From: Aureobasidium sp. EXF-3400
Lineage: Eukaryota; Ascomycota; Dothideomycetes; Dothideales; Saccotheciaceae
Reading direction: 5' to 3'
Assembly: GCA_024195585.1 (NCBI GenBank)
Contig: SWBL01000215.1
Location: 1-64,000 of the forward strand
DNA length: 64,000 nt
Both the position numbers and the translations under genes were made by a program. Positions within the stretch are counted from its first letter, which is position 1, and each line of letters begins with the position of its first letter. Below are positions 1-11,228 of the stretch, one piece after another. The notes below the pieces were generated by a model. It did not search any database. It was not told where the DNA came from and saw nothing but the letters and a program-made list of their open reading frames with translations.

Positions 1-554
1 CATCCCGTCCGCTCTGCCATACATAAGCAGTTGAACGGCAGATTAGTACTACGGTGGGTGACCACGTGGGAATCCCTGCTGCTGTATGTTTTGCATTTTC
101 CCCCGATACTTTTTGGCCTCCGTTGAGACAGCCAACTGATTGAATGGAACTACAGATACTCGCTTTGTGTGTTCGTGTCTTAGTTTTGCATACATTATCA
201 CTCAGCGAACCAGTGCATTAGAAGACACAGTAAGGGAAACCACGAGTGTTGTCTGAACATCAGATGTGAATTGAATTTCTTTTCCGGTCATGCCTCATTC
301 TCACATGACCCCACTATACAGACATTACATAAAAAGGTGTCGAAACTGGAAAAGTACAGAAAATGGGGGTATCGGGCTTCCAAAAGAGAAAACAAAGAAG
401 GGATTTGAAGAAGTGAAGTTAAAGGTAGAGTTGTTGAGAAGAGAAGAAAGAAGACCACAAAAGTTTTCGCGATGAGAGGGAGAGTCTCAAACTCCATCCC
501 GACAAGAACAAGAAAATCAAGAACAATGAGTTTTTGTATGCATGAATGTGCAAA
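1..554. other. 3' flanking DNA, no gene seen
   Basis: No convincing coding frame is present. The right part is the 3' flank of the minus-strand membrane protein that ends at 555. Confidence 0.5.
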
Positions 555-3500
555 TCAGACTTCTTCGGTGAACCTGCTCCCTCTGCTGCCGTCGAAGCTT
601 GACATTGTAGCAGGAGTGACGCTTCTGTGGGCGCCATGCGGATTCATCGGAGTCATGAGGGGAGCGTTCTGTCCAGCCTCGGGTGTCAATCTGTATCCTT
701 GGATGGGGAAGGTTGGGCTGGTGGGCGACGTATTTTCAGACAACGCACTTGTCGGACTCATGGCATAAGGAGGGTGAACTCTTGCTTGCCGGGCTGGTCC
801 AGGCATGATGGTTTCATTGGTGCCGATTTCGTTGTCCGGATCGTCGAATGGCGAGCCGCCTGCACCGTAATAAGTGCTATCGCGATACACTGAAGTAGTG
901 CTCATGTTACGATCGCTGTCAAAGGCAGACGGCATAAGCATGGGCGGGGCAGAAGTCATGCCAGCTGAGAAAGCACTAGGCAATTTACGACCGCTGATGC
1001 GTTGAAAGCCTCGTTCTCCAGTCTCTTCCACGGCTCGGGATTTTCTATTTTTGAAAACCCCTCCCAGAAGTGGCGCTAATACGGGCGCTGTTCTGCCGCC
1101 GCGCTCGGACATGCCTCCAGCGCCACCGCTTCCGATGGCAGCTTCGGCTCCAGTCAACGAATTCATGCCGGCCATGCGCTTTCGGTACCAGCGCAGGAAG
1201 ATCATGGCAGTCAGAACCAAAACAGCAAGTCCAGCGACGCCGCCCACGATGCCGCCTGCAAGCACAGAAGGAGGCGGGGTATCATCGCTGTTATTGTTCG
1301 ATGATGCAGTGCTGGTCGCCGACCCGGGAGCAGTAGCTGTTGCGGAGCCACCAATAACGCTAGCATCCGGGCTCTGAGAGGGACTGGAAGAGGGGAAAGA
1401 ACTATCGGCGGATGATGATGCGCCAGCGGAAGCAGATAAGGCTTCTGAGGAAATGCGTGATGCAGCACTGCTTAGAGCGCTGCTGGCCGATTGTAGAGCC
1501 ACAGAAGCAGAGCTCTGGAGAACGACCGCCTGCGAAGAGTACGAGCTTCTAGCTGATCCTGTAGCAGTCGATGCGGCGGCATTGAGTGAGCTGAGCTGAG
1601 AACTGATTTGGGCATTCTGGGATGAGAGGGCGACGGAGGCAGAAGAGATATCTGAGCTACCACTCAATGCAGCATAGCCTGAAGCAGACGATGAGACTGG
1701 TAGGAAAGAACCGTACGAGGTAGTTGTTTGACCATTGGAAAGAGTGGTAGCGAATGCCTGCGCGACAAGGGCCGCAGTAGAACGAGATCCATCAGACAAT
1801 GTTTCAACGGTGGAAGAAGATGCGGTGAAGAAGCCCAATACAGCGGCTAGAGGAGTAGAACTGGTTGTTGCAGATCTATTAGCAGATGAGATGGCGCTCG
1901 CTGAATTCGTATTCGAAGAGCTGCCACTATTGCGTTGAAAGGTAGTAAACGAGGTGTAAGTCGTGGAAGGACTGGAGATGATGGTTGCAGATGTCGTCAA
2001 ATTCCTGGCAAAAGATGGCGACAATGAACTCGATTGAGAGACAGCGGCAGAGCTTGATCCGGATAAGGTGATAGGGCTTGATCCGGATAGGGTGACAGAA
2101 CTTGATCCAGACAAAATGACACCAGCTGAGACACCGCCTTGCGACGAGCTTGTGGGGACGATGGTCGAGTTTGATCCAGTAGGGAATATGGTGCTGACGA
2201 GCGGCACACCAGACGAAGTGTAGGAGATAACGGATGCAACATCAGAGCTGCCCGCCGAGCCTGTCGAAGCAGCGATGGCACTGCTCGGCAAGCTCGTTGT
2301 GGCAGTACCCGTACCGCTCGTCAAACCAAGCGATGCAGTGATGCCACCACTGACTGAAAGGAGCGAGCCAAGCACCGGGTCAACAGTGGCGACCGTCGAC
2401 TCGTTGGCGGGGACTGAGCTGCCCATGAAGCTCGACTCATATGCAGAGAGTGAGGCTAGATTCGAAGCAATACCAGACACAGGTGCAGCTGTTGTGAGCG
2501 AACCAGAAGAGTTCAAAGTCGCGTTTCCATCGCCGAGTGTGTTGGTAGTCTGTGTCAGAATGTCTGTGGAGATGGCCGAAGTGGCAGACGCAGTGCCAGC
2601 TACGCCAGGCAAGGTTATGCCAGAAGCAATGGTGGTGGGGATAGCTGAAGCGACCGTGTTGAGTACAGAAGTGTACGAAGCATAGGATGCCTCAGGCAAG
2701 GTCTGCTCTACGGAGGTACCAGAAGGAGTCGTCGTTGCAGCGGTTCCGATTGCACCTGATAAAGATATTCCCAACGTTTCACTAATCGCAGCAGCCGAGG
2801 ATATTGTGCTTTCCGTAGACGAGTCGAATGAGGCCGGAGTGGGGGTCGATTCAGCAGTAGACTGTATGCCAGTTGATATAGTTGCGTCTGAGGATGTGCC
2901 CGTCGGGATAGCCGAATTTGCGGTGCCAGGACCAGAATAGCCAGCCAGAGGGATTACCGCAGAGAGTGATGTGGTAGTAGACGATGCGTCTGTCGATGAG
3001 ACGGTCGATGAGGTGTCTGAGGTGGTCGAGGTAGTTGATGTGTCAGAGGTCGTCAAGGTAGGCGATGTGTCAGAGGTCGTCGAGGTTGGTGATGATGAAT
3101 CCGTGGCTGGGACGGCCGAGGAAGGATCCAAAGCTGTCGAGGTGGGCGCAGCTTCTGTTGTTGACAAGGCTTCGGTTGTTGACACGGCCAAGGACGAGTC
3201 TAAGTCGGTCGAAGTAGAACTGGCGACTGCAATGGACGGTGATATGCCTGCGAGTGTGGAAGAATAGGCCGACAAGGACGACAAGGTTTCCAGGACAGAG
3301 GAGGGAACGTCAGCGACCGAGTCGAGAGAAGTGGTAGGAAGAGAGGATTCGGCGTCAGTTAGTAAAGTGGACGAAGACAGCGAAGACGTTGTCGATTCGA
3401 CAGTGCCGTTGACAAAAGGCGTTTGGCGTTTGTGCAGCCGTTGGTGCAACTCTTCGGCGCGCTGGACAGCACTCCGGCCTGGACTATGGTTTCTTATGTG

Positions 3501-3629
3501 AACATGGACTTCTTCGACTCGTTTGACGGAGCGAACATCTTGCAAGCCATTTGAGGAGGCAGTCGGAGCCGGGGTGGCTACGCTGGAAGCCGAGATGGCC
3601 AATTTGCGCCGTTTGAAGAGGGGCTCCAT
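555..3629 (-). CDS. Ser/Thr-rich single-pass membrane protein (cell-wall sensor-like)
   Basis: One uninterrupted frame encodes 1024 aa starting at an ATG. Residues about 75-770 are extremely rich in Ser, Thr and Ala in short degenerate repeats, as in heavily O-mannosylated wall-spanning stalks. One hydrophobic helix (about 785-808, beginning SVLAGGIVGGVAG) is followed by a basic stop-transfer (RWYRKRM) and a cytoplasmic tail of about 210 aa rich in Ser, Pro and Gly. This layout resembles fungal Mid2/Wsc-type stress sensors, but no WSC or other named domain is visible. No classical signal peptide is seen: the N-terminus is basic (FKRRK). A dibasic HKRQ near residue 68 could be a Kex2-type site. 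An unseen upstream exon could supply a signal peptide. The function as a sensor or adhesin is inferred from composition only. Confidence 0.75.
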   Translation of the reverse strand: MEPLFKRRKLAISASSVATPAPTASSNGLQDVRSVKRVEEVHVHIRNHSPGRSAVQRAEELHQRLHKRQTPFVNGTVESTTSSLSSSTLLTDAESSLPTTSLDSVADVPSSVLETLSSLSAYSSTLAGISPSIAVASSTSTDLDSSLAVSTTEALSTTEAAPTSTALDPSSAVPATDSSSPTSTTSDTSPTLTTSDTSTTSTTSDTSSTVSSTDASSTTTSLSAVIPLAGYSGPGTANSAIPTGTSSDATISTGIQSTAESTPTPASFDSSTESTISSAAAISETLGISLSGAIGTAATTTPSGTSVEQTLPEASYASYTSVLNTVASAIPTTIASGITLPGVAGTASATSAISTDILTQTTNTLGDGNATLNSSGSLTTAAPVSGIASNLASLSAYESSFMGSSVPANESTVATVDPVLGSLLSVSGGITASLGLTSGTGTATTSLPSSAIAASTGSAGSSDVASVISYTSSGVPLVSTIFPTGSNSTIVPTSSSQGGVSAGVILSGSSSVTLSGSSPITLSGSSSAAVSQSSSLSPSFARNLTTSATIISSPSTTYTSFTTFQRNSGSSSNTNSASAISSANRSATTSSTPLAAVLGFFTASSSTVETLSDGSRSTAALVAQAFATTLSNGQTTTSYGSFLPVSSSASGYAALSGSSDISSASVALSSQNAQISSQLSSLNAAASTATGSARSSYSSQAVVLQSSASVALQSASSALSSAASRISSEALSASAGASSSADSSFPSSSPSQSPDASVIGGSATATAPGSATSTASSNNNSDDTPPPSVLAGGIVGGVAGLAVLVLTAMIFLRWYRKRMAGMNSLTGAEAAIGSGGAGGMSERGGRTAPVLAPLLGGVFKNRKSRAVEETGERGFQRISGRKLPSAFSAGMTSAPPMLMPSAFDSDRNMSTTSVYRDSTYYGAGGSPFDDPDNEIGTNETIMPGPARQARVHPPYAMSPTSALSENTSPTSPTFPIQGYRLTPEAGQNAPLMTPMNPHGAHRSVTPATMSSFDGSRGSRFTEEV

Positions 3630-5344
3630 GCTTCGGGGCGGTTATCGATATAGGAAATGAGGGCAGTGAATGCGCTTGACAGGAACGACAGTGGTAGGGT
3701 CCGGTCCAGACTAGACTCTACAAGTATGAGATGGCTACTATCAAAGAGCCGGATTGGGTAATTTGATGTCGACTGTGTCTTGTAGTCGAGCGAAGAACAA
3801 ATAAGCGGACGCGCTCTCGAGATAAACAGTTGTCTGCCTATCGAGGGCTGGGAAACGAATGGACGCCGGTAATCAAACCAGCAAACTGCCTCTTTGGAGC
3901 CATGTCAGTACGCGCTTCTTCGTGAACACCAGCGAACAGTAGAAACAGTCGAGGGCAGCGGCTTACAGTGTGAACTTGATGCTTGGCACAAGCTCAAAAA
4001 TACCATCAGGCAAGAGTCTTTATGCTTGTCCTTGGACGCAAGCAGGAAAAGAATGCTGCAGGCGCACGTCGAGTTTTCGATAATATTCTTTGGTGTCGTC
4101 TACGAGTATTTGATTTACTGCCTATGTAACGACGACTGAAGAGACCTCGCCGCTGAGCGGGATCAGTCACCAGCCAGCAGTGGAGTCGTCGAGATGACAG
4201 CAAAGCGCACAAATGGATGCGAGAGAAAAGTCCAGGGTCGTGAAGAGAGTGGTTGGGTCGGTAGGGCAAAGACGTGGTGAACAGAAAAAACAATTGCAAC
4301 GACGTCGACGTCTGACTTGAAAGTCTCCGACGACAGACGGAAAGCAAAGCGAAGAAGCGGCAGAAGACGCAGAAAGAAGCCTGTGCTTCAAGGTTGCACG
4401 ACTCTCACCAACTTTGGGCCCACGAGAGTGACGAGACCCTCTGGCTCTCAAACGGTCCCGCCGCCGCCGCCAAACATGGACCGCCTGCTGCTATCCAACC
4501 CAAATCTCCGCTGCCTAGGAATCGGGCTTGCGACATGGGTCGTTTGCTAGGGTTGCGCAAGCCTGCGAGATTGCTCCACGCTCCATCGTCCAATCCTCCA
4601 TCCCATATGCTCGTTCGTGTCTTTGATACCATGTCGTCTCCCGCGCCTATTTCGTTTTGTTCGTGGCCCGCGTACGCACCCTCTCGGCTCGATCGTCTGC
4701 TCCCATGATCCATCACTATCCCTGCAGGTACTGCCGCAAGTCATGGCTATTTTGCCCTTGATTCTGCTCCACTTGCATCTTTTTCTGCGGCCTAGCCAAT
4801 ATGCATGTCCCCGTCTGACGTAGAAAACCCCGCCTAGATGCTGCAACAAAAGCCCTGCACGCTGCAGCTGTAAGGGAGTTGTCGTTGCTTCTCGTTTCAA
4901 GTTTCCACTACTCGACACGCAAGGGACGGCATTGCTTATTATGGCATCATCGCGTGCGCACAATGGCGCTCTCACGCGAGGGTGTCGGCTTCTGCATATC
5001 GAATCCTGCCACCTTCAAGCTTGTGCTACATCTCGTATCTTCGCGACTCAAAAATCGATATTTAGACGGCTGGGTGTTAATATAGGAAATTGCCGAATAA
5101 CTCAAAGGGCCCTATCTATCTGATTCTAATTCCGGAAAATAGTTCCGTTGAACCTGGCAAAAGTGCGCTAAAGATTCAAGCTCCCGCTCGCTTTGCCCGA
5201 CGTCACATCTTCACCGCCCGTGATCACTGATGCCATCTTCAAACAACACCTCCTGAGAGCCGCGTTTACCCCGTGACTACACCAAGACACTAGGTGCATG
5301 TTTGACACCTGAGTTTACCAGATTCTAGAACATCTTCACTCGGC
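3630..5344. other. 1.7-kb divergent intergenic region
   Basis: It separates the divergent genes starting at 3629 (-) and 5345 (+). Only short overlapping frames with biased composition occur. A CCG run lies near 4459-4470. No RNA gene or repeat was recognised. Confidence 0.4.
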
Positions 5345-7618
5345 ATGTCTGAAAAAAGCAGTTATCAGAGGACTGGTGGACCTCCACCATTGCCCCCTAG
5401 GCAGCCATCTGGCGCACATCTTCTTCTATCAGAGGACTTTGAGCACGACGACTTACCTCCACCTTCTTACGAGTCTGTCGCGGCTGGGCCGTACGGCAGT
5501 GATTATGCATCACTTTCTCACAATGATCCAAGATCGAGGTCGACACAGTCACTTCTTCCTTCGCCGTCGGATGAACAAGGTGACAGGAGGAAGTTGCTCT
5601 TGATATTCATCCATGGATTCATGGGAAACGAGACCAGTTTTCAAAGCTTTCCTGCTCACGTACATAGTCTTGTAGCTGCTCTTTTGTCAGAAACGCATAC
5701 CGTACACACAAAGATCTATCCGAGGTACAGGTCGAAAAAGAAGATCGACTTTGCACGAGATGACTTCAGTCGCTGGTAAGATATTAATCAATGTTCATAG
5801 CCTGGACATAATTGACTTCTTCCCAGGCTGCGTCCGCATGAAGGGCCAACCACAGATGTGATCCTACTGGGCCACAGTATGGGTGGCTTGCTCTGCGCTG
5901 AGGTGGCCTTGATCCCATCCCTTGCAGATGGATCTCTACGCCACCGTCTGATCGGCACTGTCAACTTTGACGTGCCTTTCTTGGGTATGCATCCTAGGGT
6001 CGTCAAGGTTGGTTTGGCCAGCATCTTCAGCCCGGCCCCTGCGAAAGAGCCACACGATGGCGACGAAACGCCATCTGTTTCAAGCATGCAAACTGGTGGT
6101 GAAGATTATTTCAACGACAGACCCTCCGCGAGCACTTCCACACCCAGCATAAAGAGTCCTGAAAGTTCGTTCTCGCCTTCTCAACCCGACCCCAATTACA
6201 ATCCAGCTTTCAAGAACGATGTGCACCTTCCGGCCAGGAAAGGTTGGGAAGGCGCTTGGTACTTCCTCAACAAACACTCCAGTGATCTCAGAACAGCTAC
6301 CAAGCAACTGGTCAAGTCGCATCTAGAATTCGGAGGTGCTATGGCGGACTACAGCGGCCTCAAGCTCCGCTATACTCGAATAAGAGGGCTAGAAGAGCAA
6401 AGCGAGAGAACCAGAAAAGCAGTGATAGGTAGCTCCGTCGCTCCTCCAAGGGTACGCTTCGTCAACTATTACACTTCCAGCACAGGTCGGCCCAAGAAGC
6501 CGAAAACACCAATGTCGCCTGAGCCATCCGTCGAGACGCCCACGTTAGCAAATAGTGTTGTCGATGCGACCCACAAGACGATCGATGAGCATGATGAGAA
6601 ATACTCTGGAGAGTTCAGTCCAAGAGATGACCATATGTTAGAGACAGACGATGACATCAGAGAGTTTGAAGCTTCGGAAACTCATGGACTAACATCAATG
6701 GACCATCTGGAGCCTGCTCCTATGTCTGAGGTTGGTGGTGATTCTTCGGATGTTGAATCCTGGGTCGACGCGACAGAAAATCTGGAGATTGTCCCGTCCA
6801 CTTCACACACGACTGCGTACGCGACAAATGGCGCTCCTAAGGACGAACCAGACTTGGACATCGACACAGCCTTGTCAGACAAACCACCTGAAGTTCCGGC
6901 GGCCGGCCTCCAGTCTTTGCCACCTGTACCCGATCCGCCTGCCAAACCCGAGAAGCCACCATTCTTCGCAGACAAAGAGTCTAGAAAATTGGCCGAAAAA
7001 GAGTATGACAGAGTCTTGAAGCTGTACTTCCGAGCAGTCAAGGACCGCGAAAAGGCACTTCGAGACCGTGAAAAGCTGGAGAAGAAGCGTGAGCGACAAG
7101 CAATCAAAGAGGGGAAGAAGGCCGAGAAGGAGGTCATGAAGGGTGATAAGAACAAGGAGAAGGATCGCAAGAAGACCATCGAGAGGAAAGAAACGGACCA
7201 CGAAAGTGTCGTGGCGGCTGAGCAAAAAGATGCACAGAAGGAGTGGAAAGCTGCCTTGAACCAGTCTTGGAACGACGACGACTCCACGATCGAGCCGCTT
7301 GCGAAGCGCAATTCGTCCACGCAGGTCCTTTCTACTCAGACCACCAGAACTCCTTCTGGCGAGGAGCAGAAACCTTTCAAGGATCGCACATTCTGTACTC
7401 TTCCTCCCAAGGACGGCTCGGGTATCAGAGACCCTACTTGGGTCCGCGTACTGATGAAAGATGTTGATCTTGTCGAAGCGCATTGTGGCCTTTTCTTCCC
7501 AGATCCAAACGACGATAGGTATGAGAAGTTGATTGGTGACGTGGGCGACAGGGTCTGTCAATGGGTCGGCGAGGCAGAGAGTGAGAGAGTTGCACGAGAA
7601 TTCGAAGCGCAAGGCTAA
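5345..7618 (+). CDS. DUF676-like serine hydrolase (putative lipase/esterase)
   Basis: Two exons, 5345-5775 and 5827-7618, joined across a 51-nt intron (GTAAGA..CCCAG), encode 740 aa. The intron splits a Trp codon just before the lipase core, so only the spliced form has the full alpha/beta-hydrolase fold. Visible parts are an IFIHGFMGNE oxyanion-type motif near residue 88, the nucleophile elbow GHSMGG with Ser about 161, and a C-terminal AHCGLFF segment near 694 whose His is a plausible catalytic base. Between them lies a long insert of about 400 aa, acidic then Lys/Glu-rich and probably coiled coil (about 560-640). The N-terminus is Pro-rich (PPLPPRQP). The family is related to PGAP1/DUF676 hydrolases acting on lipids; the substrate is unknown. 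The start ATG lies in a good context and no alternative is needed. Confidence 0.8.
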
Positions 7619-7861
7619 GTAGTCCTTCAATCCATCGTTTGCAACTGACATCTTCTCGACAACTCGTGATGACCACTGAGTAAAGATTTTCTCATTCGAA
7701 AGATTCAGCATGACTTGCGCTCGCTTTTAGCAACTGTTTGAGTGAGAACATCTAGTCTGCGCGACAACCATTTTGGCGACGCAACGCTGGGTCGCGCCTT
7801 CCCTTCCCACATTTGAAAATTCAAGCGCTACCTTATTTCTCGCAGGTAGACGCGCTTCGAA

Positions 7862-9664
7862 ATGACATTTTCTCGCCCTTCTAGAAAGCGCCTTCTGGCA
7901 ATAGCGAAGAGAGCTGAGATGGTCAAACAAAACACGTCCATACAGTCATTCTTTCCTCTTCAGACCTCACCGCTGAAGCGCTTGCCTCGCACGTCTTCAC
8001 CAACACCTGGCGATGGCTTCACCACGGAGGAACTCGACACTTCCTTGGTTCTAGCTCCGAGAGACGACTGGACCCCGCCCGCGGAATATGACGAGTATGA
8101 GATTGATTCGCTCGTGCCAGGACCGAAACGAATCCAGATCGTCGGTCGAATTGTCAACATGTTTGAGCTCTCGCCTAAAGCAAAGCTGTCGACTGGAGCT
8201 AAAGGGGCTTTTCATCTTGTGATTAAAGACAACACTGATGCTGTTACTGTGAGTATTTGCCTATGATCTTTGTAAGAATTTGAACTAAGTCTATTAAAGA
8301 TTAGGCTGTCGTATACACTGGTCTCGTACGGACTACGACTTGGCCAACTTGTTGCAGTTTGGGCTACATATATCGCAAACGGAGACCGAGGTATCTTCCC
8401 CTGCGACGTTGCGCCACTGTACATCAGAATCTTTCCAGAAAAGGATAAGAACTGCCATATCCGTTTACTGGACGACGTAGAGACTACTTATGTCTGCCGA
8501 AAGCCACTGAACTACGAGTCTACTCTCATGTCTCTCAAAGGATTTGTGCAGGGTGGCTTCGAGGTGACTGATGCCAAAATCCTTGTCATTGTCAAGAGCA
8601 TCAGCACACGCAAGAGAGGTCAGCGTGTCATTCAATGCCGAGCTTGCGCAGCGCTAACAGAATATAGTCACGAGAAAAGATGGAACCACAGCGGAGCTCG
8701 TAAAGGTTGGCGTGATGGACGATACGAGCGAAGCAACACTATCGTTATGGGGTGTCACTTCGATGAGCCCAATGAGCTGGCAGCCATCACAAACCGCGCT
8801 GCTAATCACAAGTCCCAGCCTGAATGTCTCGCATCAGACTTGGTTAGCATTGACATCAAACACCTTCATCGATGTGGATCCCAACATTCCGGAGGCCGAA
8901 AGACTTCGAGCATTCGCCGGACAGATGATCAAAAGACGGCACATCAATCCAGTCTTTCCCGACGAAGGTGAGTATTACTCTGCAGATGTATCTGACCTAT
9001 TCTTACGAGGTTGTAGAGTACAAATTGTGGAGTGCGACCAAGCCGGATGAACATGTTTTGTACTCGCTTGCGGATATCGACGACCGGTATGTTGAGACTG
9101 CTCCCCTCGATGTAACTCCAGCTAAACTTTGCAGTGCTCGTGAAGAACCTGAAGACGAGTTTGAGGGCTACCTGAGTATGGTCATCATGGAACTCAACAT
9201 GACTACTCTACGACAACAGAACATGCTTATGTGCAACGAATGGTTTGTCTACGACGACAATCTAGTTATACGAAACTCTTGAGCTAACAAGTTGGATAGC
9301 TGTGGGATTCCACTGTATGCGAACTTGACCGTGGCCAAATGCAAGCAATGTGATGAGCAGGTGCCACTTAGAATCAACCCGCGAGTAGTGAGTGAAAGCC
9401 TCGAACGATATGGTCAAGTATCACTGCTAATGTTGGCAGATCGGCAAGCTGGTAGACGAAAGTGGATGCATCTTGAGCGGCAAGCTTGTGCTGTCAGATG
9501 ATGCATGGACACAACTTCTAGGAAGGAGTAGCGAAGAGATGGCTCGAAGCACTGCAAGTACATTGAAGAGTGTAGAGCATCGAATGCTTTACGGACGTAT
9601 CACGCTGCGGTTCTGGTGGAGTGCACGTGTGGGCAAGCTTGTCATCACGGAAGTACTCGAGTGA
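7862..9664 (+). CDS. RPA1/MEIOB-like OB-fold single-strand DNA-binding protein
   Basis: Seven exons (7862-8248, 8300-8618, 8668-8967, 9017-9086, 9135-9242, 9300-9387, 9440-9664) with six 48-57 nt introns give 498 aa in frame. The order resembles RPA70 without its N-terminal protein-binding domain: an OB-A-like region (about 85-190), an OB-B-like region (about 225-325, with KDGTTAELVKVGVMDDTSEA), then an OB-C-like region carrying a zinc ribbon. Splicing creates the ribbon as CNECC...CKQC, like the four-cysteine finger of RPA70 DBD-C. Near the N-terminus NTSIQSFF (about 24-31) closely resembles a PCNA-interacting PIP box, with Asn in place of the usual Gln. Candidates are a divergent RPA large-subunit paralogue or a MEIOB/hold'em-type meiotic protein. 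The OB/zinc assignment is fairly secure; the orthology is not. Confidence 0.72.
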
Positions 9665-10032
9665 TGGAGGCTTCGACAAGATTGAAGCGCATGGTGGCTT
9701 GCTTTATGAGACGAGCTTGTGCAGCTCTTTGCTGAGCAGAAGGGATCGAATGGTTTAATTTGCTTGGAGGAACACATTACGGATACAGATGAATTTGCTA
9801 GAAATACTCGAGAGATGATGGAACAGTATATGCTAGCAAATTAGCTCGATATATCGTATATCATACACAGATGGATCTGATTGAAGTTGCAGCGTGGAGC
9901 GCAAATTTGCAAGGATGGCTAAGTATCAAGGAAAGTGAGGTGACCCTGGTCTGCTGCGATAAGATAAGGAAGTTTGAGATGAGGTCGCTCTCAAATGCGA
10001 CAAATGCTATACACGTTCAACACAGACAAGCA
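9665..10032 (+). other. Short spacer and 5' leader
   Basis: This 368-nt spacer lies between two same-strand genes. It contains an in-frame ATG at 9871 that would add 54 residues to the next protein. That extension looks non-conserved and is probably untranslated leader. Confidence 0.4.
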
Positions 10033-10899
10033 ATGACAGAATCAAGCAATAGCAGCAGACGGGACTGGCGGGACATGTTCGCCGTGCCGCCAGTCATCAG
10101 ACAAGTCTTCGCGCAGTTCCCTCTGTCGACATACACAGCCAATGCGCTACCAACGCGCTCGCCAACACACAGAGACCAACACACTCTCTACACATGGACA
10201 ACAGCACAACAAGCCCACAGCGCGAACACACCCTCGTTCAATCCCACATGTCTGAAATGGCAAACCTACCTCTTGTTCAACGCCATCCCTTTCCGCGCTC
10301 AACCCTCCAACAACCACGCCTCGCCCTCGGGCTCTCTACCTTTCCTGCTTCCAGCAAACTCGCCTACTCCAATTGCATCCGCCAAACTCGAATCCTGGAC
10401 TACCTCCCATAGCACGAGTAAAAGTACCTCTGCGACACAATCTCCACGTCAAGATGTGTACACCTCACTACTCGAACACGCAGTAAGAAGAGCATGGCTA
10501 TACCTTCTCTACCTCGACCCGGACAACTTCTCCCACGTCGCTAAGAGGCTATACGTCACCTCATCATCTTCAAATACATTTGTCGCCATGGCTCTCTCGT
10601 GTCAATTGCGAGATGCTGCTACTCAAGAGTTGGTCAAAACCACGCCGGTGGTGAGGGCAGAGGATATTTTGGACGAAGCCATTGATGCGTTCTCAGCACT
10701 GTCGACATTGCTGGGTGAGGAGAATTGGTTCTTTGAGAGTAAAACACCGTCGTTGTTTGATGCGAGTGTGTTTGCGTATACACATTTGCTGTTGGATGAG
10801 AGTATGGGCTGGAAACACAATCCTTTGGCTGAGCGATTGGCTGGCTTTCACAATCTGGTCGCTCATCGTGATCGCATCCTTGGGGAGTATTATCGCTAG
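10033..10899 (+). CDS. Metaxin/Sam37-like mitochondrial outer-membrane protein
   Basis: A single exon of 288 aa from the ATG at 10033 (MTESSN). The protein has the glutathione-S-transferase-like layout of metaxins and Sam37. An N-terminal thioredoxin-like part contains NPTCLKWQTYLL, which matches the CLKWQ-type segment of metaxins. The C-terminal all-helical GST domain ends with TPSLFDASVFAYTHLLL, the typical metaxin 'P-s-x-D-a' helix. These proteins serve the SAM/TOB complex that inserts beta-barrel proteins into the outer membrane. An upstream in-frame ATG at 9871 is less likely to be used. No C-terminal membrane anchor is obvious, so it may be peripheral. Confidence 0.7.
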   Translation: MTESSNSSRRDWRDMFAVPPVIRQVFAQFPLSTYTANALPTRSPTHRDQHTLYTWTTAQQAHSANTPSFNPTCLKWQTYLLFNAIPFRAQPSNNHASPSGSLPFLLPANSPTPIASAKLESWTTSHSTSKSTSATQSPRQDVYTSLLEHAVRRAWLYLLYLDPDNFSHVAKRLYVTSSSSNTFVAMALSCQLRDAATQELVKTTPVVRAEDILDEAIDAFSALSTLLGEENWFFESKTPSLFDASVFAYTHLLLDESMGWKHNPLAERLAGFHNLVAHRDRILGEYYR

Positions 10900-11228
10900 T
10901 GAGCCTTTTTTAAGCTTGCTCCTCTCCGATCAGACTGCTCATGGTCTTGTATATACACCACACCGACTATATCCGCCCTCGCCTCTCTATACCCACCATA
11001 GATACTCCATCCATACACAGCCACGAGGCACCGAGCGTCCGACAGAAGTCGCCCACCAACACTCAATCACATTTCACTCCAAAGACATAGAATTCAAAAC
11101 TGTCCTCCAAGTGAGGCTCTTATATTCTCTAATCTTGATCTCATATATCAAATACCCAAAACCCAATCATTACCTCAGCATATCTATATCATAACTTCAT
11201 CACCAACACCGAATCATTCATAGAATGT
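10900..11228. other. Convergent 3' spacer
   Basis: This 329-nt spacer lies between convergent genes. It is AT-rich and rich in CA/TATA words. No gene was seen. Confidence 0.4.

Noticed and set aside
9871..10032. N-terminal extension of the metaxin-like protein
   Set aside because: The extra 54 residues have no family similarity; the ATG at 10033 starts where the family begins.
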